DNA from: Phycisphaerae bacterium
GTDB lineage: Bacteria > Planctomycetota > Phycisphaerae > Tepidisphaerales > Tepidisphaeraceae
Assembly (NCBI GenBank): GCA_030448225.1
Contig: JAUJNJ010000036.1
Span: 1-49,857 of the forward strand
Length of the DNA: 49,857 nucleotides
Direction of reading: 5' to 3'
Shown: positions 9,245 to 16,697 of the stretch, in pieces
How the letters are laid out: each line of letters begins with the position of its first letter
How positions within the stretch are numbered: position 1 is the first letter of the stretch
The notes under the pieces: model-generated
Database searches by the model: none
The model's input: only the letters and a program-made list of their open reading frames with translations
What the model was told of the DNA's origin: nothing
Program-made: the position numbers and the translations under genes

Positions 9245-11227
9245 TCAGTCGCTATCGCACGTCTTCGCGCGACCCAGCAACGACGCGATCGTGTGTATGA
9301 AATTCCGGGTGTCGATGGGCTTGGACAGGTAAACCTGGAACCCTGACCGAAGCAACCGTTCCTGATCCTCCGGTCGGGCAAAGGCGGTGAGGGCGATGGC
9401 CGGGAGGGCCTCGGCCGTACAGCCGCGGCTACGGATCTCGCGGATAAGGTCATATCCGTCGAGGATGGGCATGCCAATGTCCGAGACCAACACGTCAGGG
9501 GGCGATGCTTCCAGTAGACGGATTGCTTCCTCGACGCTGGCAGCCTCCATGATGGTCGCGGCGAACTCGGTGAGCACCCGCCGCACCAGGTCGCGCGCAT
9601 CGGCGTCGTCATCGACGATCAGAACGCGCACGTCGCGCAGGATCGTGCGGGGGAGCGCAGGTTTCAAGGGGACCTTGGGCGCCGCTCCCGAACCCGCCCG
9701 ATCGCCGCTGCAGACCGGCAGACGCACCGTGAACGTCGCCCCCTTGCCTTCCCCGGGACTTTCCGCACTGACCGTGCCGTGGTGCATCTCGACTAGTTCG
9801 CGCACGATCGCCAAGCCCAGGCCGAGGCCGCCGTGACCTCGGCGGGTGGTGCCATCCTGCTGCCGGAAGCGCTCGAAGATGTGCGGCAGGAAATCGCCGG
9901 CGATGCCCTGCCCCGCGTCAGAGACAGTGATCACGGCCTCGCCGCCGGTTTGCCGTAGGCGAACCGTCACCTCGCCGCCAGGGAGTGTGAATTTGACCGC
10001 ATTGTTGGCCAGATTCCACACAACTTGGCGGAGGCGCCCCGGGTCCGCCGAGATCATTCCCGTTGTGGGATCAAGGTCCTGATCGATGACCACGCCCTTG
10101 GCGATCGCAACAGGCGTCACCGCGTCCATCGCAGATCGAATCAGCGACGCAGGTTCCACCGGCTCCAGATCCAGTCGCAGTTTGCCCGAGGTAATTCGGG
10201 AGACATCCAGTAGATCGGCAATCAAGGCCGTCTGGACGCGCGCGTTCCGTTCGATCGATTCGGACCCCTCCTTCACATCCTCCAGATCAACGCCCTCCCG
10301 TTGCAGCAGTTGCGCCCAGCCGACGATCGCATTCAGCGGTGTGCGCAGTTCGTGGCTCAACGTTGCGAGGAACTCGTCCTTGAGATTGTTGGCGCGCTCG
10401 GCGTCAGCCCGGGCTGCCCGCTCGCTCGCGAGCAGTCGCTCGCGTTCGGCGTCCAGCGCCCGCCGAGCGGTAACGTCGGTCACCATGGCCAGGTGAAACT
10501 CGGGAGAGCTATGGGCGGAGACATGCCAATCCAGTTCCACCAGCCCATCGCCGCTGCCATGGTCTCCGGGCCGCGCCGCACGGGTATGCGGAAGTGTACC
10601 CCGCCACTGCCCGTCCGCTGCCAACGCGTCTACGATGACCGGAACAACTTCTTCCGCCTGGCGGGGCAGAAACGCGGAGATGTGTTTCCCGACGATCTCC
10701 TCTCGGTCCCGCCCCAGCATGCGTCCCATTGCCGGGTTCACCTCGACATACACCAGCCCATCGCTCAGCAGGGCGATGCCGTTGCTCGCGCGGTCGAAGA
10801 TCGTCCGAAACCGCTCTTCGCTGCGGCGCATGCCGTCCTCTGCCTGCCTCGCACGAAGAAAGGCGTTGACCGTGGCAATGAGGACGGGGGGCTCGATCGG
10901 ATGCGTCAGGTACCCGTCGGCCCCGGCATTCAGGCCATGAACTTTGTCAGCATCGGCTGCAAAGGTGGCCGAGAGATGGATGATCGGCACACGACGTGTC
11001 CGATCGCTGGTGCGCAGCCGTCGACAGACCTCAAACCCATCGATGTCCGGCAGGTTCACATCCAGCACCACCGCGTCCACCCCTGCTTGCGCGCACGCAA
11101 TGGCCTCGCCGCCGGTCGCTGCTTCGACGACGGCGAAGCCGGCCGCGCGGAGGAACCGGCGGGTCGAATACCGCGTTGCGGGATTGTCATCGACCACGAG
11201 AATTGTGACGGGACGCTCGTCACTCAA
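9245..11227 (-). CDS. Hybrid histidine kinase, REC-PAS-HisKA-HATPase-REC
   Basis: A 660-residue cytosolic protein. REC1 covers residues 7-125 (D13/D14, phosphoacceptor D56 in VVLDVNLP), PAS about 135-255, HisKA with H292 in FLATLSHELRTPLN, and HATPase about 395-505 (N-box NLANNAVKF, G1 DAGQGI, G2 GGLGLGLAI). REC2 covers 533-650 (D539/D540, D583 in VSDIGMP, lysine in YLSKPID). REC1 has histidine (LTHP, residue 109) where receivers normally have lysine. The gene overlaps the preceding kinase by 8 bases and is last in the stressosome operon, so it is the likely downstream output kinase. No membrane segments are present. The final target (DNA-binding regulator or Hpt protein) is not in the window. 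Confidence 0.92.
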   Translation of the reverse strand: MSDERPVTILVVDDNPATRYSTRRFLRAAGFAVVEAATGGEAIACAQAGVDAVVLDVNLPDIDGFEVCRRLRTSDRTRRVPIIHLSATFAADADKVHGLNAGADGYLTHPIEPPVLIATVNAFLRARQAEDGMRRSEERFRTIFDRASNGIALLSDGLVYVEVNPAMGRMLGRDREEIVGKHISAFLPRQAEEVVPVIVDALAADGQWRGTLPHTRAARPGDHGSGDGLVELDWHVSAHSSPEFHLAMVTDVTARRALDAERERLLASERAARADAERANNLKDEFLATLSHELRTPLNAIVGWAQLLQREGVDLEDVKEGSESIERNARVQTALIADLLDVSRITSGKLRLDLEPVEPASLIRSAMDAVTPVAIAKGVVIDQDLDPTTGMISADPGRLRQVVWNLANNAVKFTLPGGEVTVRLRQTGGEAVITVSDAGQGIAGDFLPHIFERFRQQDGTTRRGHGGLGLGLAIVRELVEMHHGTVSAESPGEGKGATFTVRLPVCSGDRAGSGAAPKVPLKPALPRTILRDVRVLIVDDDADARDLVRRVLTEFAATIMEAASVEEAIRLLEASPPDVLVSDIGMPILDGYDLIREIRSRGCTAEALPAIALTAFARPEDQERLLRSGFQVYLSKPIDTRNFIHTIASLLGRAKTCDSD

Positions 11228-12137
11228 GAGACGCCGCCCCTTCCTCAGCGCTCACTGCGTCCAGTTCGTGCCCCGGCAGGCGCACGGGGATGGTGACCGA
11301 GAACGTCGCTCCTTGTCCCAGCTCGCTTTCAACGGCGACTTCACCGCCCAGTAGAACTGCCAGCTTGCCGCTGAGAGACAAGCCTAGCCCCGTTCCACGC
11401 AATCGCTTCTGAATTGGCGAGTCGATCTGCACGAAGTCGTTGAAGAGCGCGGCTTGGTGTTCCTTCGCGATCCCGATTCCCGTGTCCTTGACGGCAAACC
11501 GGACCTGATCGGAGCCGATCCTTTTCGCGGAAACCCGGACCTCACCCTCGCTCGTAAACTTCAGCGCGTTGGACACGTAATTGCGAAGGATCTGCGATAG
11601 CTTCTTGTGGTCTGTATAGAGTCGCGGAACGTCCTGCGGTTCTTCAAAAATCAGCGGGACCGATTCCACCTGAATGATCGGGCGAAACATTCCGCGCAGG
11701 GCCGAAAACAGATCGACCATCTGAAACCACGCCGGCGAGATCTTGATTCGACCCGCCTCCACCTTCGCCAGGTCCAGCAGATCGTTTACCATCTCCATCA
11801 ATTCATCGCCCGAGCCCCTAATGAAGCGCACCTGCGTGCGCTGCTCTTCGGTCAGCACGCCGTCCATCTCGTCGAGCAGGATGCGGGCCATGCTGGCGAT
11901 CGAGCCGAGCGGAACGCGGAACTCGTGGCTCATGTAGGAAAGAAATCGGCTTTTCAGGTCTGCCGCCTGGCGCAGCTGCTCGGCCTTGTCATCAAGCTCT
12001 GCGTACAGTGCGACCACCCCCTGGTTTGTTTCCGACAGTTCCGCGTTGAGCGCTTCGACCAGCGCCGCCTGTTCGTCTCGCTCGCGCCGCATTGCATCGA
12101 TTTCGAGACGAAGTTGTTCAGCGTGTTCGATAGCCAT
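11220..12137 (-). CDS. Cytosolic sensor histidine kinase with N-terminal coiled coil
   Basis: 305 residues. An N-terminal coiled coil (about 1-62, rich in Glu/Gln/Arg heptads) leads directly into HisKA with H71 in FLSYMSHEFRVPLGS. The HATPase domain follows with N-box NYVSNALKF (N190), G1 DTGIGI and G2 GTGLGLSLSG. No PAS, GAF or membrane sensor is present, so input must come through a partner. Coiled-coil kinases of this form are found next to RsbT/SpoIIE genes in stressosome clusters, which suggests activation by released RsbT (inference). The ATG lies 24 bases after the SpoIIE stop; the 3' end overlaps the hybrid kinase start by 8 bases, indicating translational coupling. Confidence 0.9.
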   Translation of the reverse strand: MAIEHAEQLRLEIDAMRRERDEQAALVEALNAELSETNQGVVALYAELDDKAEQLRQAADLKSRFLSYMSHEFRVPLGSIASMARILLDEMDGVLTEEQRTQVRFIRGSGDELMEMVNDLLDLAKVEAGRIKISPAWFQMVDLFSALRGMFRPIIQVESVPLIFEEPQDVPRLYTDHKKLSQILRNYVSNALKFTSEGEVRVSAKRIGSDQVRFAVKDTGIGIAKEHQAALFNDFVQIDSPIQKRLRGTGLGLSLSGKLAVLLGGEVAVESELGQGATFSVTIPVRLPGHELDAVSAEEGAASLE

Positions 12138-12161
12138 CGCCTTCGCCGCTTCTGCGCGGAA

Positions 12162-13190
12162 TTACGGCCGTAACCGCACGGCCAGCACGGTCACGTCATC
12201 GCGTCCGCGCACGAAATCCCTCGCTAGAACCACGGCCACGACGCCTGGGTGGCGGGCGGCCAGTCCCGGGTAGTGCTCCAGATTCCACCGGGACTGCAGT
12301 CCATCCGAATGCATGACCAGCAGGCCCTCTCCGCCCGCGGGAAACGGATACTCAAATTCGGCGAACTTGGGACGCAGGTGCCCGACCGTTCCATTATGTG
12401 AGAACAATCCCCGACTGTCACGGGCACCCCGCAAAGAGCCCGCGATGTTCCCCAGCCCGCAGTAACGCAACGTCCGTGTTGAAAAATCGAGCTGCGCGAC
12501 CGCAACCGCCGCACCACGGGTGGGGCCCGCCAGTCGATGCGCCAAGGCCATCATGATTGCGGGAGGTGCGAATGAGTCGGCCGCAAACGCCTCGGCAACC
12601 GCCGCAGCCGCCTCCGCCGCGCCCGGGCCGTGCCCGAGCCCGTCCGCCATGAGGATGGACATTGCACCCTCGCGTTCGGCAACGCGCCAGGTGTCGCCGC
12701 AGACTTCCTCCCCCGTCGCAAAACGAGTCACGGCGCTCCAGCTGACCGGACCGGTCGGTCGAACGTCCGCGCGCGGCGTCTCCTGCCGAACGCGCGACAG
12801 GACAACCGTGCCGCGCCCGGGGAGCGAGTACACGTCAAACTCGGCCGAGAGTCTCTTGACCGCGCCCAAGCCGTTGCCCGGCGTGCCGCCGGTGGAATAC
12901 CCGTCGCACATGCACGCGGCCACGTCAGCCATCCCCGCGCCTCGGTCCACCGCTGTGATCTCGAGCTCCGCCCCGCACTGCGCTTCTGAAGCAGCCTTTA
13001 CCGGGAGCAGGAGGATTTCGCCCCCTCCGCCGTAGCGATAGAGATTATTGGCGAGTTCCGTCGCGATAATCGTCGCTGTCCCGACGCCGCGTTCATCGAG
13101 CCCGACAGCTTGCGCGATTCGGGCTGTGATCCGGCGAGCTTCACCGACTTGGCTGGCGTCGGTGACAGCGACGTGAACTGTGTCGGGCAT
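12162..13190 (-). CDS. RsbT-like ATPase fused to SpoIIE-type PP2C phosphatase (RsbX role)
   Basis: 342 residues with two domains. Residues 1-135 form a GHKL/RsbT-like serine-kinase fold (ATELANNLYRYG N-box, DRGAGM G1, GNGLGAVKRL G2). Residues 145-342 form a SpoIIE/PP2C phosphatase with the metal ligands in place (CGDTW D166, MADGLGHGPGA D183, HSDGLQSRW D296, GRDDVTVLAVR D331/D332). In Bacillus stressosomes RsbX, a lone PP2C, dephosphorylates RsbS and RsbR. This protein holds that position in the operon, 8 bases after rsbT, but carries an extra kinase-like domain that might compete with RsbT or phosphorylate the STAS proteins itself. That last role is inference. Confidence 0.9.
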   Translation of the reverse strand: MPDTVHVAVTDASQVGEARRITARIAQAVGLDERGVGTATIIATELANNLYRYGGGGEILLLPVKAASEAQCGAELEITAVDRGAGMADVAACMCDGYSTGGTPGNGLGAVKRLSAEFDVYSLPGRGTVVLSRVRQETPRADVRPTGPVSWSAVTRFATGEEVCGDTWRVAEREGAMSILMADGLGHGPGAAEAAAAVAEAFAADSFAPPAIMMALAHRLAGPTRGAAVAVAQLDFSTRTLRYCGLGNIAGSLRGARDSRGLFSHNGTVGHLRPKFAEFEYPFPAGGEGLLVMHSDGLQSRWNLEHYPGLAARHPGVVAVVLARDFVRGRDDVTVLAVRLRP

Positions 13191-13198
13191 GCGATCAA

Positions 13199-13606
13199 CT
13201 ACTTCCAGCGAGTGATCATGACGCGGGTTCCCTCGCCAGGCTGGCTTTGCAAGTCGAATTCGTTCACTAGACGCTTGGCGCCGGTGAGCCCCAAGCCCAT
13301 TCCGCTGCCGCTGGTCCAGCCGTCCGTCATCGCGAGCGAAAGGTCAGCAATTCCCGGGCCATTATCGACGAAGGTGAGTCGCAGCCCCTTGCGAACTCCC
13401 TCGAGTAGTGTCTCGCAGAGGACTGTCCCGCCCTTTCCGTACGTGACGGTGTTCCGCGCCAGTTCACTGGCCGCCGTAACCATCTTCGTCTGGTCTACGA
13501 GGCTGAAGCCGCATTCAATGCTCAGCTTGCGGACGATCTGACGCACGCGAACGATGTCCTGCTCCGAGCGAAGCTCGTGATTCTCACTCATTGTAAGCGT
13601 CGGCAT
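13199..13606 (-). CDS. rsbT: RsbT, serine/threonine switch kinase of the stressosome
   Basis: GHKL-fold kinase of 135 residues if started at the ATG at 13606 (MPTLTMSENHE). A later ATG at 13591 overlaps the rsbS stop and is an alternative; I prefer 13606 because a G-rich Shine-Dalgarno-like run lies just upstream. The N-box is SELARNTVTYG, G1 is DNGPGI (D81) and G2 is SGMGLGLTGAKRL, all matching RsbT. Length is close to the 133 residues of the Bacillus protein. RsbT phosphorylates RsbS and RsbR within the stressosome and, once released, activates a downstream partner. It overlaps rsbS, so the two are probably translated together. The sequence is intact. Confidence 0.93.
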   Translation of the reverse strand: MPTLTMSENHELRSEQDIVRVRQIVRKLSIECGFSLVDQTKMVTAASELARNTVTYGKGGTVLCETLLEGVRKGLRLTFVDNGPGIADLSLAMTDGWTSGSGMGLGLTGAKRLVNEFDLQSQPGEGTRVMITRWK

Positions 13607-13994
13607 TCGCCCCCCCCTCGGCCCCGCCCACGCTCTCGCTGCCGATCTCAGTGCGCAAGAGCGCCATGCCGCGCTCAACGTTCAGTGCGGTCTTCACGCC
13701 AGGGAGGGTCAGTCCCAGCTCAACCAGGGTGATCGCCACCGCCGGCTGCATTCCCACCAGAACGGTGCTGGCGTCGAGGATGCGGGACATCCCCGAAATG
13801 TTGGCGATCATCCGGCCGATGAACGAGTCGACCATGTCCAGCGCCGAGATGTCCATCAGAACCCCCCGCGCGCCGGTCTTCTCGATCTTCGAGGTCAGAT
13901 CATCCTGCAGTTGCAACGCCAACTGGTCGTGCATGTCCACCTGGATTGTCACCAGGAGGAAGTCGCCCATGCGCAGAATCGGAATGTGTTCCAA
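13584..13994 (-). CDS. rsbS: RsbS, stressosome STAS scaffold protein
   Basis: A single STAS domain of 136 residues. I chose the TTG at 13994 because GGAGG lies about 9 bases upstream and the encoded start (EHIPILRMGDFLLVTIQ) matches the usual RsbS N-terminus; the frame upstream of it is not protein-like. The phosphoacceptor serine is S57 in DMVDSFIGR, equivalent to S59 of Bacillus RsbS. In the family RsbS binds RsbT, and phosphorylation of this serine releases the kinase. The gene follows rsbR by 25 bases and overlaps rsbT. The last 10 or so residues are Gly/Ala rich. Confidence 0.92.
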   Translation of the reverse strand: MEHIPILRMGDFLLVTIQVDMHDQLALQLQDDLTSKIEKTGARGVLMDISALDMVDSFIGRMIANISGMSRILDASTVLVGMQPAVAITLVELGLTLPGVKTALNVERGMALLRTEIGSESVGGAEGGANADAYNE

Positions 13995-14019
13995 TGGAGC
14001 CTCCGTCGGCCAACAAACT

Positions 14020-14871
14020 TTAAGCCTTTGGGCGGCTGACAACGTAACCGGATCGCTTGAGGGCCAGCGACAGCGCATCGGCGAGCGTTGACTTGGTGGT
14101 TACGCCTTGAAGGTCGACGCCCAGGTGCACGATCGTCTGGGCGATCTGCGGGCGCACTCCGCTGATGATGCAATCAGCGCCCATGAGGCGGATCGCAGTG
14201 ACCGTCTTCAGCAGGTGCTGGGCGACCAGCGTGTCCACGGTGGGAACGCCGGTGATGTCAATGATTGCGATCTCTGAGCCGGTATCGACAATGCGCTGGA
14301 GCAGCGACTCCATGACGACCTGCGTTCGGGCGCTATCGAGCGTTCCGATCATCGGGAGGGCCAGCACTCCGTCCCATAGCTTTACCACCGGCGTGGAAAG
14401 CTCCAGCATCTCTTCCTGCTGACGGCGGATGACGTCCTCGCGGCTTTTCTGAAATGTGCGGATCGTGTGCATGCCGAGCTTGTCAATCAACTCGCTCGCC
14501 GCCAAGTTCTCATCTGCCAGTGCAGCCGCATCATTACCAAGCACCGACCGTAGCTTCGCGAACAGCGGCTTTTTGAACGAGAAGATGAACGTCGCTGTCT
14601 GATCGCTGGAAAACCCCTGTGTGGCCCGCGACCGCGACACGCCATCGAGAAATTCCTTTACTGGCGTCCACTCGGCGCGGTCCGCGTCATTCCCGTGCTG
14701 GGTCGCTTCTTGGAGCAGTTTCACAAACTCCTGCGCCTGCCCGGAAAGCTCGGCCTCGCCGATCCTCCCATCACCTGACCCGCCAGCTTTCAATTCCTTC
14801 AGCCAATCGTTCAACAAATCTTTTTCGTGCTTCTTTAAGATGCTCGCGGCTCGGCTCAATCCCTTTGGCAT
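14020..14871 (-). CDS. rsbR: RsbR-type stressosome sensor, RsbRD N-domain plus STAS
   Basis: 283 residues. The helical N-terminal domain (1-145, starting MPKGLSRAASILKKHEKDLL) resembles the RsbRD/non-haem globin family. A linker helix (REDVIRRQQEEMLELSTPVVKLW) precedes the STAS domain (165-277). The STAS core reads IIDITGVPTVDTLVAQHLL with candidate phosphoacceptor threonines T211/T214, and IISGVRPQIAQT follows, where the second modified position of other RsbR proteins lies. The N-terminal domain is the signal-reading turret of the stressosome; its ligand is not predictable from sequence. This is the first gene of the minus-strand operon and the only RsbR paralogue in the window. Confidence 0.92.
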   Translation of the reverse strand: MPKGLSRAASILKKHEKDLLNDWLKELKAGGSGDGRIGEAELSGQAQEFVKLLQEATQHGNDADRAEWTPVKEFLDGVSRSRATQGFSSDQTATFIFSFKKPLFAKLRSVLGNDAAALADENLAASELIDKLGMHTIRTFQKSREDVIRRQQEEMLELSTPVVKLWDGVLALPMIGTLDSARTQVVMESLLQRIVDTGSEIAIIDITGVPTVDTLVAQHLLKTVTAIRLMGADCIISGVRPQIAQTIVHLGVDLQGVTTKSTLADALSLALKRSGYVVSRPKA

Positions 14872-15026
14872 TTTCTAGTCTCCGCAAGAACCGCAAATCC
14901 CGTCCGAATGCGCATGGTCTATCCACTCCGATCACGTGCGATCCTAAAGGCGCGCACGTGACGGCACAAGTGTGCCCCGTGGTGGGTCTTTGACGGGAAG
15001 ATGCCCGCGCCGAGGCGTCGGCCGGG
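14872..15026. promoter_or_regulatory. Likely promoter region of the stressosome operon
   Basis: The 155 bases between rsbR and the divergent small frame at 15027. The operon promoter should lie here because all six genes downstream are spaced 0-26 bases apart or overlap. I cannot point to a specific -35/-10 pair. The assignment is positional only. Confidence 0.35.
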
Positions 15027-15283
15027 ATGGTGAGACGGCTCGATGAAGTGCTCGAGTTGCAGCGGGAGAAGATGTTCATCCTGACCGGTTTTATGTGGAC
15101 GCGGCGACCATTGACCTTCTGCGTCCGATACTCCGGCCGGACACGCCGCCGGTGGGCGCCGCAGGGCGGTACGACCGGGTGCCGGTATTTGAGGAGTCGG
15201 CGTTGGCTCGCGTCGACGCCGGCGAAGCCACAACCTTTGACGGGCTGGCGTACAGCTTCGTGAAGATGGACGCGGTGGATTAG
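15027..15283 (+). pseudogene. Small hypothetical protein, one frameshift
   Basis: A frame from ATG 15027 reads VRRLDEVLELQREKMFILTGF, then becomes arginine-rich. The next frame from the same point continues as YVDAATIDLLRPILRPD and ends DGLAYSFVKMDAVD at 15283. Adding one t to the tttt run near 15099 joins them into about 85 residues with plausible amphipathic helices. No family recognised. Divergent from the stressosome operon. Confidence 0.35.
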
Positions 15284-15483
15284 GGGCCGGTGGATTCCGG
15301 GAGAGAGATGAATCCGAGACGCCGGCAGCGTTCCACACGCCCGACAGGGACTGCTCCAGTTCGCTCAGCGACGTTCGCCTGCAGCGCGCCCAACTTCGCG
15401 GCGTCCTCGTAAAAGGCATCCGGTAACTGACCAGGCTCCCCCTCGGCGGCCGGCTTGACCTGCGCGTGACGCACGTTACGCAT
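15284..15483 (-). CDS. Hypothetical protein, copy A of duplicated divergent pair (minus partner)
   Basis: The minus-strand frame starting near 15483 (MRNVRHAQVKPAAEGEPGQL) continues DAFYEDAAKLGALQAN and then loses similarity, probably by a frameshift near 15375. The same protein segment occurs at 27335-27060 (NPAAEGEPQQLPTAFYEDGTKLGALQA), where it continues into a helical tail (DARHLSNLLAYVLSADEAEL). Conservation between the two copies is the evidence that this frame is real. I do not recognise the family. It is divergent from the gene at 15663. Confidence 0.4.
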
Positions 15484-15960
15484 GTGTGCTTGGTCCCCTT
15501 GGAACTGCGCGAACTGGCGTACGAACCCCGCGGCACATGCGACGGTCGGAGCCCCGCCACGCCAGTATTGCCACGCGCCCATGCCCGTGCACGTTCAGCG
15601 TTGAACAGACCTGCGGCGACGGGCCGCTCACGACGGCGGCAGCCGGCCGTAGACTGCACGGGATGGACTCCTCTGCCCTCACCCGCCGTCAGGTCGAGCG
15701 CCTGCGGCAGCGCGTCGCACGGATCCTCGACTACGACCTGCGCCTGTACCGCCGGTGCCGCGACGCCGGCTTCCCCGACGATGATGCGCTGCTGCTGAAC
15801 GTTTGCCGCGCGTGGCAGTCGGTGGCGCACCTGGCGGACGTGGTGGACGACGTCGAGCGGAAGCTGCCGCAGGTTTACCGCCCGCTGGCCGAGCCGACGA
15901 AGAAGGCGAAGCTGCGCGAGCGGGAGCTGCCGGGGGCGCAGAAGCAGGTCGAGGCGGCAC
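15378..15960. repeat. Copy A of a ~580-bp duplicated module
   Basis: Similar at the nucleotide level over its whole length to 27203-27788. Each copy contains the 3' part of a minus-strand gene, the shared intergenic region and a plus-strand gene in the same arrangement. Highly conserved blocks include the segment around the minus frame's FYED codons and the region around the plus-strand start. No terminal inverted repeats or target-site duplications are evident. Confidence 0.7.
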
Positions 15961-16016
15961 GTCGTCAAAGTGGAACGACTGGGACGCGGAGCAGCGGAGG
16001 AAGGCACGCCGGTTAG
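15663..16016 (+). CDS. Hypothetical protein, copy A of duplicated divergent pair (plus partner)
   Basis: 117 residues from ATG 15663 (MDSSALTRRQVERL), a helical and charged protein: DYDLRLYRRCRDAGF, DDALLLNVCRAWQSVAHLADVV, then a Lys/Arg/Glu-rich tail (AEPTKKAKLRERELP). A close paralogue starts at 27476. Both genes are preceded by the same GGCCGTAGACTGC sequence just before the ATG. The last 20 residues differ from the other copy and may be out of frame. Small, soluble and without cysteine clusters or a helix-turn-helix that I can identify. Function unknown; the conserved pairing with a divergent partner suggests the two act together. Confidence 0.6.
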   Translation: MDSSALTRRQVERLRQRVARILDYDLRLYRRCRDAGFPDDDALLLNVCRAWQSVAHLADVVDDVERKLPQVYRPLAEPTKKAKLRERELPGAQKQVEAARRQSGTTGTRSSGGRHAG

Positions 16017-16029
16017 CCGTCGCGGCGTA

Positions 16030-16500
16030 TCAGTCGGGTTCGACCATCAGTGCGTTCGCCGAGCCGTCGGGACAACGAACGGAAATCACATCCTCATACG
16101 TGCGGACCGCCTTGGCCATCGCCGCCTGGCTCGGTGCAGCCATCTCCGCCCGCCGCGATCCACGCTGACGAGCCCGGCCGCTTGACCTCTTGCCCGGCGA
16201 GCGGACCCCTTTCCAGTTCGGATCGCTCATCGCCTTGTCAGCAGCGGCCTTGCCCTCCGGCCCGCATCAGGTATCCGACGAAAGGCTTGGACGCGTCGCA
16301 GGCAGAAGACCACGCGGACATGATCGGCGGCGCCTGAATGGGGCCTCGAAGAACGTCTGCCCATCGTCGGACGAGTAGTACGTGGTCGGACGACTCTGCC
16401 AGAACTGCCAGAGAAGCACGATGACTGCTAGGCCGACCACGGCTCCCCGACGAGGAGCGGGTTCTTGTTCAGCGTCCGCGGGACGCCGGCTCTCCGGCAT
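16030..16500 (-). pseudogene. Planctomycete membrane-anchored protein next to prepilin gene, frameshifted
   Basis: Pieces in different frames give LNKNPLLVG, then AVVGLAVIVLLWQFWQS (one membrane segment), then TTYYSSDDGQTFFEAP, then (in another frame) MSAWSSACDASKPFVGYLMRAGG, then a Lys/Arg-rich stretch and the end EDVISVRCPDGSANAL. The order KNPLLVG - membrane segment - YY.DDGxTFF - FVGYL is characteristic of small membrane-anchored proteins that sit beside DUF1559/H-X9-DG prepilin-like genes in planctomycetes. It lies directly downstream of such a gene. At least three indels break it. Function unknown. Confidence 0.5.
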
Positions 16501-16697
16501 CGGGGTCCGTGCATTACCGGAGTGGAAGTCGATCCGATTGTCTTATCTGCTCGCGCGCTGGTCATCACGATCGGCGACGTGAGGCGATCTAATGAACGCA
16601 ATCGAGCGTTGCGTGATGAGAACCGTCCGTCGCCCGAAGCACGCAACGCTCGACTACGCGTACGCCGTCCCGGGAATCAGAATCCCGAGCAGGGGCC

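Noticed and set aside
9780..10240. Possible tRNA-like or riboswitch-like hairpins in kinase genes
   Set aside because: Short stems inside coding sequence explained by codon use in GC-rich DNA; no cloverleaf or conserved aptamer seen.
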